Shown: positions 33,507 to 46,051 of the stretch, piece by piece
Layout of the letters: each line of letters begins with the position of its first letter
Numbering within the stretch: the first letter of the stretch is position 1
NCBI GenBank assembly: GCA_027422505.1
Contig: JAPQWV010000001.1
Coordinates: forward strand, 186,001 to 250,000
From: Craterostigma plantagineum
Taxonomy: Eukaryota; Streptophyta; Magnoliopsida; Lamiales; Linderniaceae
DNA length: 64,000 nucleotides
Direction: 5' to 3'
Program-made: the position numbers and the translations under genes
Notes under the pieces: model-generated
What the model was told of the DNA's origin: nothing
The model's input: the letters and a program-made list of their open reading frames with translations, nothing else
Database searches by the model: none

Positions 33507-36500
33507 ATGTCAGTTGATTCGGGACTTTCATCGCTCTCTCCAAGAATGCTGCTTACACGATGTCCCTTACAGCTACAGAGTCGATCGCTCTTCTTCTTCT
33601 TCAATAGTAGCTTCAGATCCTCTGTTTTCAAATTGAAACACCCCTGTAAATTAACAAGGCGCCAATCTTTATGCCACGTGTCGGCTTCAATAAGCGCCAA
33701 ACCTTCGTCTGAGCTGAGAAAGAAGAAGTTTGAAGGTGGAGAGTCAGACCATAAGTTGGAGGCCCTTCGCGAGCTTTTTACGAAGCCCAACATCAATATT
33801 GACGCCTATATCATTCCCTCGCAAGACGCTCATCAGGTCTGCTCTCCTAAATTCGTGATTTTTTATGGGTTAGAATGCATCTGCGTATGCTTTTCTTGTT
33901 TGTTTGAGTAACCCATGTTATGTGAAACAACTTTGCAATTGTTATCCACCCACTTGATTCTGATCTCCAAGACTCGGTTTTTCTTCCTATTATTGTTAAA
34001 GCTATCATTTCGGTGGTGAATTCATTGGAACTATAGAGAAAGCCTTACTTTTCTATTGTGGGATAAGAAGATTAGCTTGTCTCTTCTTATTAGTTCTACT
34101 TCAATTTCAGAGCGAGTTTATAGCCGAGTGTTACATGCGAAGAGCGTACATATCAGGTTTCACTGGCAGTGCAGGCACAGCTGTAGTGACTAAGGATAAA
34201 GCAGCTCTTTGGACAGATGGGAGATATTTTCTTCAGGTTTTGAATGCTAACAATGTTTTTTCACCTCTCTATTTCCTTTCTTCATTGTCTGGTTAATGAT
34301 GCTTCTTTGTGTTGTTAATAGGCTGAAAAACAACTGAACCCCAATTGGATTCTCATGAGGGCTGGAAATCTCGGAGTACCCACACCAAGTGAGTGGCTTA
34401 ACAGTGTCTTGCCTCCCGGCTCAAGAATCGGCATAGATCCCGTGAGTAGTGCTCTACAAATTTGGCGTTTCGTCAGTGTCTGATGTATTTCGAATCACTT
34501 TCTTGCTTATCAATCTGATCCCCACAGCCCATATTCTATATCTCGGTTTTTGTGAGGGGAATCAGTTCCTATTTTCTTCTAGAGGAGCCGAAGAACTGAA
34601 GCAGGACATATCCCAAAGAAAACACGAATTGGTCTTCGTCTACCATCCCAATCTAGTGGATGAGGTGTGGAAAGAATCAAGGCCTACGCCTCCAAATGGG
34701 CCCATTAGAATACATGACCTGAAATACGCTGGAGTTGATGCCTCGTCCAAGCTGCTATCTTTGAGGTCCGAACTAGCATGCGCTGATGCATCTGCTATTG
34801 TAATCACCATGCTAGATGAGATAGCGTGGCTGCTGAATTTGGTAATCTATTGGATTCCCTTTTATCCTTTTTGTGTTTGCTTCCGCAGTTTTTTTTTACC
34901 CTATCGATAACGATCGCTGCACTTTCTTTGTTATTAGAGGGGCAATGATGTGCCACATTCGCCAGTCATGTATGCTTACTTGGTCGTGGAGATGGATTGC
35001 GCAAACCTTTTCATAGACGATTCTAAGTTGACCCCCGAAGTGATGCATTATCTGAAGAACGCTGGAGTTGAGTGGAAACCATATGATTCCATTATTTCTG
35101 AGATCGAAAGGTAAAATGTTTTCATCTTCAGTGAGCTAATGATATTTGTCGTTTAGTCTATTTAAGTAAAAGGATATCTTGCAGATTAGCTGCAAAAGGC
35201 TCGTGTCTTTGGCTGGACACGTCAACTGTTAGTGCTGCAATAGCAGACACTTACAAAACTGCATGTTCGAGCGCAACTAAAAGAAAGAAGAGTACACCTG
35301 ATAGTTCAGTGAGCGAGCCATGTAGGCCCACCGTGGTGGACGTGAACTCGCCCGTGTCCATGGCTAAGGCCATGAAAAACGAAGCTGAACTGCAAGGCAT
35401 GCGCGACTGTCATTTAAGGTAATTGCCTCTACGAAATTCTTCATAAAACTACTCGTAAAACTGCTGATGATAATCATGGAATGATTTGATGTTTTTAGTA
35501 GATGAGATTTTTGGGCATGTCCAATAGTAATTTACGTTTTTGCAGGGACGCAGCAGCTCTAGCACAGTTTTGGGCTTGGCTCGAAGAGGAAATTAGGAAG
35601 GGCGTTGTTCTAACAGAATGCGATGTTTCTGACAAGCTTCTCGAGTTCCGTTCTAAACAGAGCGGTTTCCTCGACACAAGCTTCGATACAATAAGCGGTA
35701 CACAAACTCGCTGAATTCATTTCTTTTCTCACTTTTGTCCTCCATTGGATCTTGATTCTTACATTATGAGAACTATTTACATAGATTTTCCGTACATAAC
35801 CTGCAAACAGGCTCTGGCGCTAACGGTGCTATCATACATTATAAGCCTGAGCCCGAAAACTGTAGCATTGTGGACGGAGGTAAACTCTTTCTACTAGACA
35901 GTGGGGCTCAGTACATCGATGGAACGACTGATATTACACGAACGGTACACTTCAATGAGCCCTCTTCGTGGGAAAAAGAATGCTTCACCAGAGTTCTACA
36001 GGTACTTTTCCTCACTCATTGCTTTAGGCTCCTTTTGGTTTACGAATTTCGACGTGGAAAAGAAAAGGAAAAGTGGAATGGTACAACACGTGAAGCGTAA
36101 TGTACAATGATTTAATGCGTATGACCACAATTTTCTTTTCTTTTCCGCATCGAATTCCGCACCCTTAGTTTTTTTGATCACTTATCTCTTCGACTTTGTT
36201 AGGGTCACATTGCGCTTGATCAAGCCATTTTCCCGGAAAACTATCCTGGATTTGTGCTCGATGCCTTCGCCAGAGCATCCCTTTGGAAAATCGGCCTCGA
36301 CTATCGCCATGGTATTTCCTAACTCAATAAAGTTCCTTTTTTTACCCAAAGATTCTATCTTTTCGGATGATTTGATGGTTTCCTTATCTTCTTCTTCTGT
36401 TCTTGAGGCACGGGACATGGAGTTGGAGCTGCGCTGAATGTTCATGAAGGCCCTCAAAGTATCAGCTACAGATTCGGAAACAACACTCCATTGGTTAAAG

Positions 36501-37070
36501 GCATGGTCGTCAGCAATGAACCTGGTTACTATGAAGATCACTCTTTCGGCATAAGGATTGAGGTACCGTTTTCTGTCTTTCTTTTCTTCACCGTAAACAG
36601 TCGATGCATGAGCTAACTTTCAACCCATGCCTTTTATTGCAGAATCTCCTTCATGTGATAGAGGCCAACACGCCAGCTCGGTTCGGTGGACTAACGTATT
36701 TAGGATTTGAAACGCTCACCTTCTTTCCAGTTCAGGTATTCTTCGCGTAGGCAGAATCGACAAAATTTATCGTACGATTCGTTGTCCTAAATTTGCTACA
36801 AACTGTGCAGACCAAAATGGTCGACTTATCATTGCTGTCGGCGAACGAGATAAATTGGCTCGATCATTACCATGAACAAGTGTGGGAGAAGGTAAGCAAA
36901 AGCAGACCTATTACTACGCCCACGCTCCTATTTTTCTTCCTCGATTCTTCAGCAATAGTCTGAGTTTTATGCTTGTTTTACTGAATAAATCGACGCAGGT
37001 CTCTCCATTGTTGGACGGCACGCCACGCCAATGGCTTTGGGACAACACTAGGCCACTTGCAAAGCTTTAG
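33507..37070 (+). CDS. APP2: Plastid Xaa-Pro aminopeptidase P (APP2)
   Basis: Aminopeptidase P (M24B) removes an N-terminal residue when proline is second, using two Mn ions. Thirteen exons (33507-33836, 34111-34236, 34322-34441, 34566-34841, 34938-35110, 35185-35418, 35546-35697, 35811-36001, 36203-36311, 36408-36562, 36643-36735, 36811-36891, 36999-37070) join in phase to 703 residues. The N-terminal 60 residues look like a transit peptide (rich in S, R, K, F), as in the plastid form (At3g05350). Creatinase-like N-domains start at [10 protein letters not shown]. Metal ligands are visible: two Asp in [16 protein letters not shown], His in [16 protein letters not shown], Glu in [18 protein letters not shown] and in LTFFPVQ region. 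A second ATG at 33546 is an alternative start. The gene ends 254 bp from the convergent LACS gene. Confidence 0.95.
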
Positions 37071-37323
37071 CAGCCTACCAAATTAAGCTTATGAACTTTG
37101 TATCTTTGTTAAAACAATACTTGTAAGAAAATGTCCCGCCCCACAGGAATATCGCAGGTTTGCCTGCTTGTATGTTTTCCGACAGCTTACAACTTGTTAA
37201 TACATATGTTGTATGAGATTTGCTATAAGACAGTGGTGAAAATATGTTATTAGGGACGCAATGCGAACAAGGCTGAACAGTTTGTCTGCTTTACACTTTC
37301 AGACAAATTCGTCTCCTTTCACA

Positions 37324-40300
37324 TCACAACAGCTTTTGCGGCGTAGGATCAGATGTTGCAAGTTCGGCGTACATTCGTGCTATTTCCCGAGCAAAGTAGG
37401 CCTTGGCCTGCGGCCTTTTGATCTGCAAATTTTGTTCGAAGAGACCGTCTTTATTAAGGCTCGTTTCGATGAAATTCACCCGTCGCGTAAAATAATCGAA
37501 GAGGAAACAAAAAAATCTTACCTTGAACGTAGGAGTTAGAAGGCCATTTTCCAAGGTGAACGGCTCGAGCGTCAAGGCCACTGCTTTCGCAAACTCAAAT
37601 CCCCTCAACTGTAAACGATTTACAATTAAATTAAATTTCAAGAATGGATCAAATCATAGACCAAGAGAAGATCTGCAGTGTATCTATCACCTGAGCTTCT
37701 TTCCCAACAACATCCATCTCGGCAAGAACTGCAGCCCTCGCTCTTTCATCAGTACACAGCTGTCCTAAATCTTCGTACTAAAAGAAACCGAAAAAAAAAG
37801 GGTTCAGACAGTTCCCAATAATTCATACGTCGAGTTTTATGCAGCAAAGGATTTTTCTCTTCGGTTCTTTTTTTCCCAGAGAAGAAGTAACTTGGTCTAT
37901 GTATACTACCTTGATGCCCTCTGATGTTGCCCACTCTTTCAACGTATCGGGATCCACACAGACTACAGCGACTAAGCAAGAGTTCAAGCTGTCGCCTACA
38001 TAAGCATGAAGTGCGTAAGAAGGAGAAAGAAATAGGTTAAACGTCAACAATCTTCTTACCGTAGACAAAGCACTGTGCGATAAATCTACACTTCGCGTAA
38101 ACATTCTCGATTTTCTCTGGTGCTATATACTCTCCCTGGGCCAGCTTAAAGATGTTCTTTTTCCTGTTGAAAAAAGGACAAACAGGCATGTGGAATTCTC
38201 ACTTTGTGAACACGAAGAAAATACGACGAAATTGAAACAAAGCACACCTGAACCAAAACAAAATCATTTCTTTGTAGTTTTCGGTCGCTGATACAACTCA
38301 ATGGGGTTATAAATCGTATATGTACCTATCGATAATTTTAAGGCGACCGCCGGGCAGCCACAATCCAATATCTCCAGTGTGCAGCCAACCGTCGTCGTCT
38401 AGCACTTCTCTCCTGGAAATTTTCAGCAAGATTTAAGCAAAACTTTGCATTTACAGTTTATCCAACTATAAAAAGTCGTAGCATCATATAAAAGTACGTT
38501 TGCACTTCATCTTTGTAATAGCCTTGGAATACGATGGGTCCTCTGACACAGATCTCACCGCGTGGATATGGTTGATCCTCAGAGGTGTAACTCATTTCAG
38601 GGACATCCACGAGCTTTATTTCTGGGACGATCAAAAAGATCACTTAAAAGAGTAATTTGGAGAATAAAAAATGATAATAACTTATTCCACCTTAACAACT
38701 TACCACAAGCGGGATTTGGAGAACCAACGTGACCAGTTAAGTTGTCACCTTCGTCCATGGAGCTTATAACGCACGAGCTCTCAGTCATACCATAGCCTTC
38801 GATTACTGGGCATCCAAAACACCTGCAATTTCACAGTGCTATATTTCTAGTATCGAGGGATTCAATGATTATCACTCGGCTAAATCGATGGGCTAAGAAT
38901 CAACGTACACCCTTAAGAACTCCATCACATCAGGCGACAATGGCGATGCGCCAGAAGTCAAGTATCGAATTCGACCGCCGAGTTTGTCCTTTATTTTGTT
39001 GAAGACCAACCTGTCCCACATTGGAGATGGTTTTCGACCTACTCAGAGAGAAATTTGTACAAGAAATAGAAACACGAAGTTTGTAAAAGCTACTCAGACA
39101 ATGATACAGAGCGCAAAGGCGCATAATGAAGATGAAAATCGTGATCTATATCTGACTGTACCGTTCATTATTGCTTGTTTCTTAGAATTGTATGCGGCAT
39201 TAAATAACCTCTCCTTCAACACGCCAGAAGTTTGTACGGCTTTAGTTATCCTGCAAATAGAAATAGAAAAATATCATCAGAAATCAAGAGATCAAACTGA
39301 ATCAATTTGAACAATCAGTTGAGCCGCTTATCGGTTTGCAACTGTACCCTGCGTAGATTCTGTTGTATAAACGAGGTACGCTGGAAAATATTGTGGGTCT
39401 CAGAGCAGCCAAATCATCCATCAACTTCAAATTGTCCTGGAAATTATGACAAAAATTCATATCTAAGCATTTCCAAGAACTTCTACATATTTCCCCTGAC
39501 ATTAGGTATCACATCTTATTTGAAAAATAAAGATCCGATTCATTCTGACGCCTTCATTAAGATTTTCTACAACGTACCTCTTCTATCCCTATAAAAAAGT
39601 GACACAAACACACATGCGCAAAAGAAATGAATGTAATGAACGAAAACGTACTCCTTGGTAGAAGCCAACAGCACCCCCATAGTATACTATCATAATCTGG
39701 TTGGCTCGTTCGTATATGTGGGCCAGTGGCAGATAAGATATGTAGCTGGCATATCAAGTTAGAGCAAATAAGTGTGGAGAAAAAAGCTTTTGATCATTTA
39801 TCGAAAACTAAGAAAAAACTCACATGTCAGTGGAATAGAACTTTACTCCAAGGGTCATGCCAGCAGTACTTGATATCAAGTTTCCATGAGACAGTACGAC
39901 TCCCTGTTCCCAAAAACATGGACGGGAAAAACAACCAAAATAAGTAAACTATCTAATACGGTATCATGTTGAATAACTAAAATGTTCGAATTCAAACAAC
40001 AGCAACCTTTGGTGTCCCAGTAGTACCACTTGTATAGCATATAGTAGCTACATCTTCAGGTTTCGGAGGAACAAAAGGTAGCATGATGTTGTTTCCCTGT
40101 AAAAGTTTAGCGTATAATTAGTCCAGCGTACAAACGATATTCTTCACTATGGCATAAAAACATGCAGCCTAGAAATAAGTACCTGACTAAGTAATCTTGA
40201 ATAAGATACAAGCTTAAGACCAGTTGTCGAAGGCAGGGATGGGAGATGCTCATCCATGCCTCCCACTACCTATATTTAACAAGGTAACATGTCAAGCGAG

Positions 40301-41851
40301 TGAGTGGACAATTGTACTTTGAAATACAGAGTTTGATAGTTTACTAGCCAACAATTCTAACATAGAAACATGCGTACCACAATTACACGGATGGAGGGAA
40401 TCTCTGACAAGAAAGTTAGCAGCTGCAAGTTGTCACAAGAAACATACAATTAGGTAAACTGAGAGCTATGAACTAGTAAACTGCACAAGTGCTTACATAC
40501 GAATTAGCAAAAGATGAAAAAGACCATGATAGTCAAATGAGCTGCACCATTAGAAACGAAGATGAGAAAAACTCACCGTGTTCAAGGTACTAGGCACACA
40601 AAAGATGGCCTCTACGGTAGCATGATTCACGATGTACCTAACTGCATCAGGGCCTGCAAATCCACCAAAAATAAAAGATTATATTGAGGAGACTAAATTA
40701 AGACTATGAAAGTCTAGTGCCAATGCAAGCCTACATACCAAGGGTGTCATACAAAGGAACTGATATATATGAATATGATGAGCATGCATGATCCACGATC
40801 ATCCACTCTGGCCGATTGATAAAATAAAGCCCAACGCAAGCTCCCTGATCAAAGAAAAACGATAATTTACCATCTAAAATCGATTTCATACGTGGGATCA
40901 TTTCTATAATAATTTTTCCTACGAAAATGTATTTTCTCTAGGATCTGTAAAGAAATGAAAAAAAAAAAACATACTGGTTGCAGGCCATAGTGACGAAGTC
41001 CTGAACCTATTGCTGATCGAGCAGTGCCAGCTTCCCCATATGTCATCCATTTGTATCTTCACGAGAATGAGACAAAAGTTTAGTAAGAAGCACGGAAGTT
41101 AAGGGTTGTCTTATGTAATTGCTTTTGCATACTCTCCAACTGTTCCATCAACTCGAATACGAGTGCCCAAGTACTTGTAATCCCGGAACTTCTCCACTGC
41201 ATGTCTGAAGGAATAGTTCAGCAGAACTTAGTGGATGCTTAAACTGAGAAGATGTAAACTGCAGAAGAATAGTTGCTAAAGCATTAGCATTCTTACACGA
41301 AGTTGTCATGCAATGTACAGATCTCTGGATGCCCTGGGAACCTCTCGACTAGCCTCAAAGGTGATTTTTTAGATCTGCATCGAAAGGAAGCTATAACATT
41401 AGCCGAAGAAAGATGTTCATACGAAAATACAAGGTAGATTAGTTACGAAGTGCAGAAGGAAAAGGTTAAATATTCTACCTATAAACATCCCATTTTCCAG
41501 TTTGGAGTTTCTCGGGAAGGACTACACTGTACATTTCCTCTGCTCAACGTTAAAACAACGTAGTTAAGTCATCTCATGTTAGAACCAACATGAAACAGGA
41601 AGCTAAAGGGGTCCCATGGCAAGGCAAAAGGACAAAACCAAATAAATGAAGAAAAATATGCCCGCGAATCCATCAACTCGCAAGACTATACATACGAATA
41701 CAAAAAATATTAGAGAGTAAGAAAATCAATCTTTACCATGAACAAATTCACCAGCCGTAGGATTCGCATCAATTTGTAACAAATCATCATCAACACTGGC
41801 GATCAGATGGCCTTGAATCAATCTCAATCGTCTCTGGGCCCTCGATTCCAT
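37324..41851 (-). CDS. LACS6: Peroxisomal long-chain acyl-CoA synthetase (LACS6-like)
   Basis: LACS6/7 activate fatty acids to acyl-CoA inside peroxisomes for beta-oxidation. About 22 short exons cover the full family length (near 690 residues); I traced the peptide through all of them without a break. The start MESRAQ leads straight into a perfect PTS2 signal RLRLIQGHL (R-L-x5-H-L), then NPTAGEF. AMP-binding motif [11 protein letters not shown] is coded near 40000-40060. Further marks are [51 protein letters not shown] and [19 protein letters not shown], and the last exons [20 protein letters not shown] and [18 protein letters not shown]. The C-terminus (PTPQKLL) is not a PTS1, which points to LACS6 rather than LACS7 (dual signals). 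It faces the PLS-class PPR gene divergently. Confidence 0.94.
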
Positions 41852-42276
41852 TTCTGGGATTAGTTTTTCCACTTGAAAATAAAAAAGTTCCAACCTTTGG
41901 TATGAAAGCAATACTGCTAGATGAAACACAGCTGATCAGACTTTATTCAGAAGCTCATCAAGTATTATTCGTAATTGGTTCACCCCAGAACGATCATTAA
42001 TTTATCCGCTCCTTGAATGCAATATTTATCAGATTATTTGGGCACGCTCTTCAAAGGTGGGATTTTTATCATTGAAGATAACACAACGAACAGAATAAAA
42101 GCTCGACTGAAGAGGTAAGGAAAGGATTTGGTTGAATGTCGGATAAGGGTCGTTCTTTTGGCCATATCTGTTTAAATATCACATTAAATAAGGCGAATTT
42201 GCCTAATTACCGGGGCTAACCTCGTATTTGTGAAACTCACGTTACTACTGCATTTATTTATTAATTATTGTTAATG
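41852..42276. other. LACS upstream region
   Basis: 5' flank of the LACS gene, AT-rich. No gene seen; the probable promoter adjoins two inverted-repeat elements. Confidence 0.5.
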
Positions 42277-42320
42277 GCCAAATTACTATATTAGGTCACT
42301 AACTTCCGTTTGCTCTTCGA

Positions 42321-42510
42321 GTCACTATATTTTATCATTGCAAACTTAGGTCACTAAGTAACGTGTCTGATTTTTTTAGGTCACCGTCGATGGCACGTCG
42401 GCAGCCACATCGGCGACCACGTGGAATTACGGCATTTTCGCCGGAGTGACAAAAAAAATCAGTTACATTACTTAGTAACTTAATTTTGCAATTATGAAAC
42501 TTAATGACCC
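42321..42510. mobile_element. Inverted-repeat MITE-like element A
   Basis: Imperfect arms of about 58 bp (42321-42378 and 42447-42510) share TTGCAAA...TTA, CACTAAGTAACG/TTACTAAGTAATG and CTGATTTTTTT in inverted order around a GC-rich loop (GGCACGTCGGCAGCCACATC region). The outer borders are unclear, probably 42277-42535. Non-coding. Confidence 0.55.
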
Positions 42511-42550
42511 GAAAAAATACGAGATCCGCCTAAAAATAAGGGGCAATTAC

Positions 42551-42768
42551 GTTCGGCCCCTGTCAGAAAAAATTAGTTTTAAGGACCTAATTTGGTTCGA
42601 TAACACTTCTGCAGTAACACTTTATTGATCTGGAGTAACACTTCATTGTTCTGAAATAACACAAAACGATCATCCGATAACAGTTCATTGTATGACACTT
42701 GTGCAATTTAGGTCCTTATCTCTAAAATCGGGTCATTTAACTAAATTTTTTTCTGATAGGGCCTGAAC
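42551..42768. mobile_element. Inverted-repeat MITE-like element B
   Basis: Arms GTTCGGCCCCTGTCAGAAAA (42551) and its imperfect reverse complement ending TTTTTCTGATAGGGCCTGAAC (to 42768) flank a 160-bp interior with a further inverted pair (AAGGACCTAATTT / AATTTAGGTCCTT). It contains a triplicated phrase, TAACACTT(C/T)-type. No target duplication could be fixed. It ends 137 bp before the PPR start codon. Confidence 0.6.
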
Positions 42769-42905
42769 TTAGTTTAAAATATTTTTTGGGGCCTGATTTG
42801 TAATATACCTAAAAATAATGAAAAACTGTCGGTTTCTCTCCTCTTGGCGGAAGTTTTCCATTCATCAGACGGCGTTGCATGCAACAACGTTGGCAAGTTT
42901 GATGG

Positions 42906-44873
42906 ATGACTACCGCCAGATTTATACTCCAAAAGAATATAATTCGTTCGAGTTCTTCTCTGAGATTTCACCTTCTTCATCACCGTCGCAGTTGCTCGAT
43001 TTCCCAGAGTTCGTGTTCTTCGGCTATTACACAAGAACAGCTACGTGCCCTCATCTTTTCCTGTGCAAAAAATGCCGGCCTTTTCCGTTTGAGTTCTTGT
43101 CTCCACGCTTTGATTATCAAGAATCCTCCTGTTTCTCGAACCTCGACGGGTGAATTCGCTGGCTCCGAGGATGCCCAGGTGATATACAACTCTTTGCTCC
43201 ATGTCTATTGCAAGTGGGGCGAGCTTCGCGATGCAGTGAAAGTGTTCGACGATATTCCTGAGAAAGACACGGTGTCCTGGAACTCGCTTATTTCTGGTTT
43301 CTTGAAACGAGGGGAATTAGGATTGGGATTTGGGTGTTTCAAGTCGTTGGTTGTTTCTAGCCTTCACCGGTTCGATCAAGCGAGCCTCACTTCACTGTTA
43401 TCAGCTTGCGATAGTGAGGAGTCACTTAGTATCGTGAAGATGATTCATGCATTTGCGGTTTCAAATGGCTACTATGAGAATGAAGTAACGGTAGGGAATG
43501 CATTGACAACAGCTTATTTCAAGTGCCAATGTTTTGAGTATGGCATACGTGTTTTTGACAAAATGACGACGAGGAACGTCGTTTCGTGGACAGCGGTAAT
43601 ATCGGGCTTAGCACAGAACGAACTATACGATGAAAGCTTGAAGCTTTTTGCAGATATGTACAATACAAGCATGGTTTCTCCCAATTGCTTGACGTACTTA
43701 ACCGCAATAACAGCATGCGCTGGACTGCAGTGTCTGAAACAAGGTTCCCAGATTCACGCTGCTGTCTTAAAGTCGGGTTTTCAGTTCGATTTACGCATTG
43801 AAAGCGCATTGATGTATCTCTACTCAAAGTGCGGCTGCGTAGAGGAAGCGTGGAAAATATTCGAATCCGCAGAAACCGTCGACGGAGTTTCTGTAACAGT
43901 TCTGCTCACGGGCCTTGCACAGAATGGCTTCGAGGAAGAAGCCATGGAAATGTTTGTGAAGGTAGTGAAGGCTGGAACTACAATAGATCCCAATATGATT
44001 TCTGCAATTCTCGGCGTATTTAGCATCGGAACTTCTCAGGGCCTTGGCTTACAGATTCACTCTCTTATCATCAAGAAAGGGTTCGATTCGAGCATATTTC
44101 TCTGCAATGGCTTGATCAACATGTATTCGAAATGCGGGCAGCTGAAAGAATCTCTCAGAATCTTCTCCTCGGCGCCCCATAAGAACCAAGTCTCATGGAA
44201 CTCAATGATCGCAGCTTTTGCCCGCCATGGGAATGGCTCGAAAGCCCTGCAATTGTACGAAGAAATGAGAGCCAACGAGGTCGAGCCCACAGATGTTACC
44301 TTCTTATCGCTGCTTCACGCCTGTGCCCACGTGGGATTGGTACAAAAAGGTGTAGAATTCTTACAATCCATGGAGAGACAGCATGGTCTCCGTCCAAGAA
44401 TGGAGCACTATGCCTGCGTTGTAGACATGCTTGGCCGAGCTGGGCTCGTCAAAGAAGCCAAGAAATTCATAGACGAAATGCCCGTAAAAGCAGATGTGCT
44501 GATCTGGCAATCTTTGCTCGGTGCTTGTAGCATCTACAATGACGTTGAAACTGGGAATTATGCTGCTGATAGCCTAGCTGAGGCAGCACCTAATAGCCCT
44601 GTGCCTTATATCTCCATGGCCAATATCTATTCTTCGAGGGGACGATGGAAAGAACGAGCGAAGATCATCAAGAAAATGAAGGAAAAGGGAGTGATGAAGG
44701 AGACAGGCGTGAGTTTGATTGAAGTCGAGAAAAAGATTCATAGATTCGTAGTTGCTGATGAGTTGCACTGTCAAAGCGATCTTATTTACGGCATACTGTT
44801 AGATTTGTTCTTGCACATGAGAGATGAATTGTGTGAGGGAGACGATGGCTCGTTCGTCTTATTACACTCTTAA
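42906..44873 (+). CDS. PLS-class (E-type) pentatricopeptide repeat protein
   Basis: PLS-class PPR proteins act mainly in organellar RNA editing; those ending in E/E+ motifs recruit a DYW partner. The gene is a single exon of 655 residues with a probable mitochondrial leader (RFILQKNIIRSSSSLRF). PPR motifs repeat throughout, with typical phrases such as DTVSWNSLISGF, NVVSWTAVISGLAQN, QVSWNSMIAAFARHG and GRAGLVKEAKKFIDEMPVKA. The E domain follows (VLIWQSLLGACSIYNDVETG, PYISMANIYSSRGRWKERAK) and then E+ (GVSLIEVEKKIHRFVVAD). There is no DYW domain. Size and end agree with Arabidopsis At3g05340, which I recall as the neighbour of the aminopeptidase P gene At3g05350, so the local gene set seems conserved. 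Confidence 0.94.
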   Translation: MTTARFILQKNIIRSSSSLRFHLLHHRRSCSISQSSCSSAITQEQLRALIFSCAKNAGLFRLSSCLHALIIKNPPVSRTSTGEFAGSEDAQVIYNSLLHVYCKWGELRDAVKVFDDIPEKDTVSWNSLISGFLKRGELGLGFGCFKSLVVSSLHRFDQASLTSLLSACDSEESLSIVKMIHAFAVSNGYYENEVTVGNALTTAYFKCQCFEYGIRVFDKMTTRNVVSWTAVISGLAQNELYDESLKLFADMYNTSMVSPNCLTYLTAITACAGLQCLKQGSQIHAAVLKSGFQFDLRIESALMYLYSKCGCVEEAWKIFESAETVDGVSVTVLLTGLAQNGFEEEAMEMFVKVVKAGTTIDPNMISAILGVFSIGTSQGLGLQIHSLIIKKGFDSSIFLCNGLINMYSKCGQLKESLRIFSSAPHKNQVSWNSMIAAFARHGNGSKALQLYEEMRANEVEPTDVTFLSLLHACAHVGLVQKGVEFLQSMERQHGLRPRMEHYACVVDMLGRAGLVKEAKKFIDEMPVKADVLIWQSLLGACSIYNDVETGNYAADSLAEAAPNSPVPYISMANIYSSRGRWKERAKIIKKMKEKGVMKETGVSLIEVEKKIHRFVVADELHCQSDLIYGILLDLFLHMRDELCEGDDGSFVLLHS

Positions 44874-45131
44874 TCAAAGCTTTTATATTACAACTAATCT
44901 TTCAAAAGGCTTATTCTCTTCTTTCTTCTTATAGATAAACATAAAGATTTTATAACTCGGAGTCCAGCATAACTTTGCATGAAGGCAACGTGTCAGGCTT
45001 GCAAGCAACCAACAAATCAGATTAATCTGCATGGATATATATATATGCATATATGCAACGTAATAACAATTCTCTTTTCTTCACAATTCGCCTCATTTGC
45101 AGTCTTCTCTTCTCAACAAGGCAGAAAACGG

Positions 45132-45785
45132 ATGGAAATCCCTCGATTTGTGATCATCCTTCTACTGATAAACGTAGCAGCAGGCCTCCTCATGTTAGTT
45201 CGTTGTGATGGTACGAACATATAATATATATATCCATCTATCTGTATGTATATATAAAAGGAATACATATATAATTTGTGTTTGCACTGCACTGCAGACG
45301 AAGAAGATCATCTCCTCCAAGGAATCAACAGCTTCAGACAAGCATCAAAGGTCCCCGTCCTATCCAAGCACGACAAAGCCAACTGCGCAGCGGACGAACT
45401 AGCCGACAAGTACGAAGACACGCCATGCGCTTCGAACACCAACCTAACTCAGTCTGTCTCCAACTATCCCGACATCCTCAGAAAGTGCGGCATAGATGCA
45501 AAGACGACGGGGGAAGGGGTGGTCCTGCCCGTCTGCGTACCCCGGCGAGTTGAAACCCTCGTCCTTACAAACTATACGCAGTCTCAGAACGCCGCGTACC
45601 TCAACAGTTCGAAGTTTACTGGCGCTGGGATTGGTACGGAAGATGATTGGACTGTCTTGGTCTTGACGACGAACACGCCTGGAGGGAACTTCGCTGGTGG
45701 GGTTTCATCAAGAAAATCGATGATTGGACTTGGTTCTCATTGTTGCTTGATGAGTACAACTTTGCTATTTCTCATGTGCTTTTAG
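45132..45785 (+). CDS. Uncharacterised GPI-anchored protein (At3g06035-like)
   Basis: A small plant family of GPI-anchored cell-surface proteins of unknown role (At3g06035, At5g19230, At5g19250). Two exons (45132-45210, 45298-45785) join in phase to 188 residues. A signal peptide covers about residues 1-25 (FVIILLLINVAAGLLMLV). The mature domain has spaced cysteines (KANCAADELADKYEDTPC, LRKCGIDAKT, VVLPVC), N-glycosylation sites (NLT, NYT, NSS) and the conserved end DDWTVLVLTTNTPGGNFAGG. A C-terminal hydrophobic tail (CLMSTTLLFLMCF) fits a GPI signal. The ATG at 45132 is chosen because the signal peptide starts there; an upstream in-frame ATG would put 51 hydrophilic residues before it. Confidence 0.88.
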
Positions 45786-46051
45786 ACTTGGATTTTAGGG
45801 ACCAAGTGGACTATGTACTTTTGATAATTTATCTTCATCATCTTATCGTTTGTATGTAATCCATGTGTAGTATGTAGGGAAGTGATGTACATGAATAACC
45901 CAAACTAACTCAACATTTAACAATTCACTTAATGGTTCACGTGATTTACAGATCAAGAAACTGAGCGACGATATATAATGGAAACACACAAACCCCTGAG
46001 AAACCCATTTCGGACAAGGAATGAATCAGAGACTAGAAATTGAACTAGTTT

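Noticed and set aside
42818..43153. Alternative frame overlapping the PLS-class PPR start
   Set aside because: The 655-residue frame covers the family fully; the other frame is a shadow.
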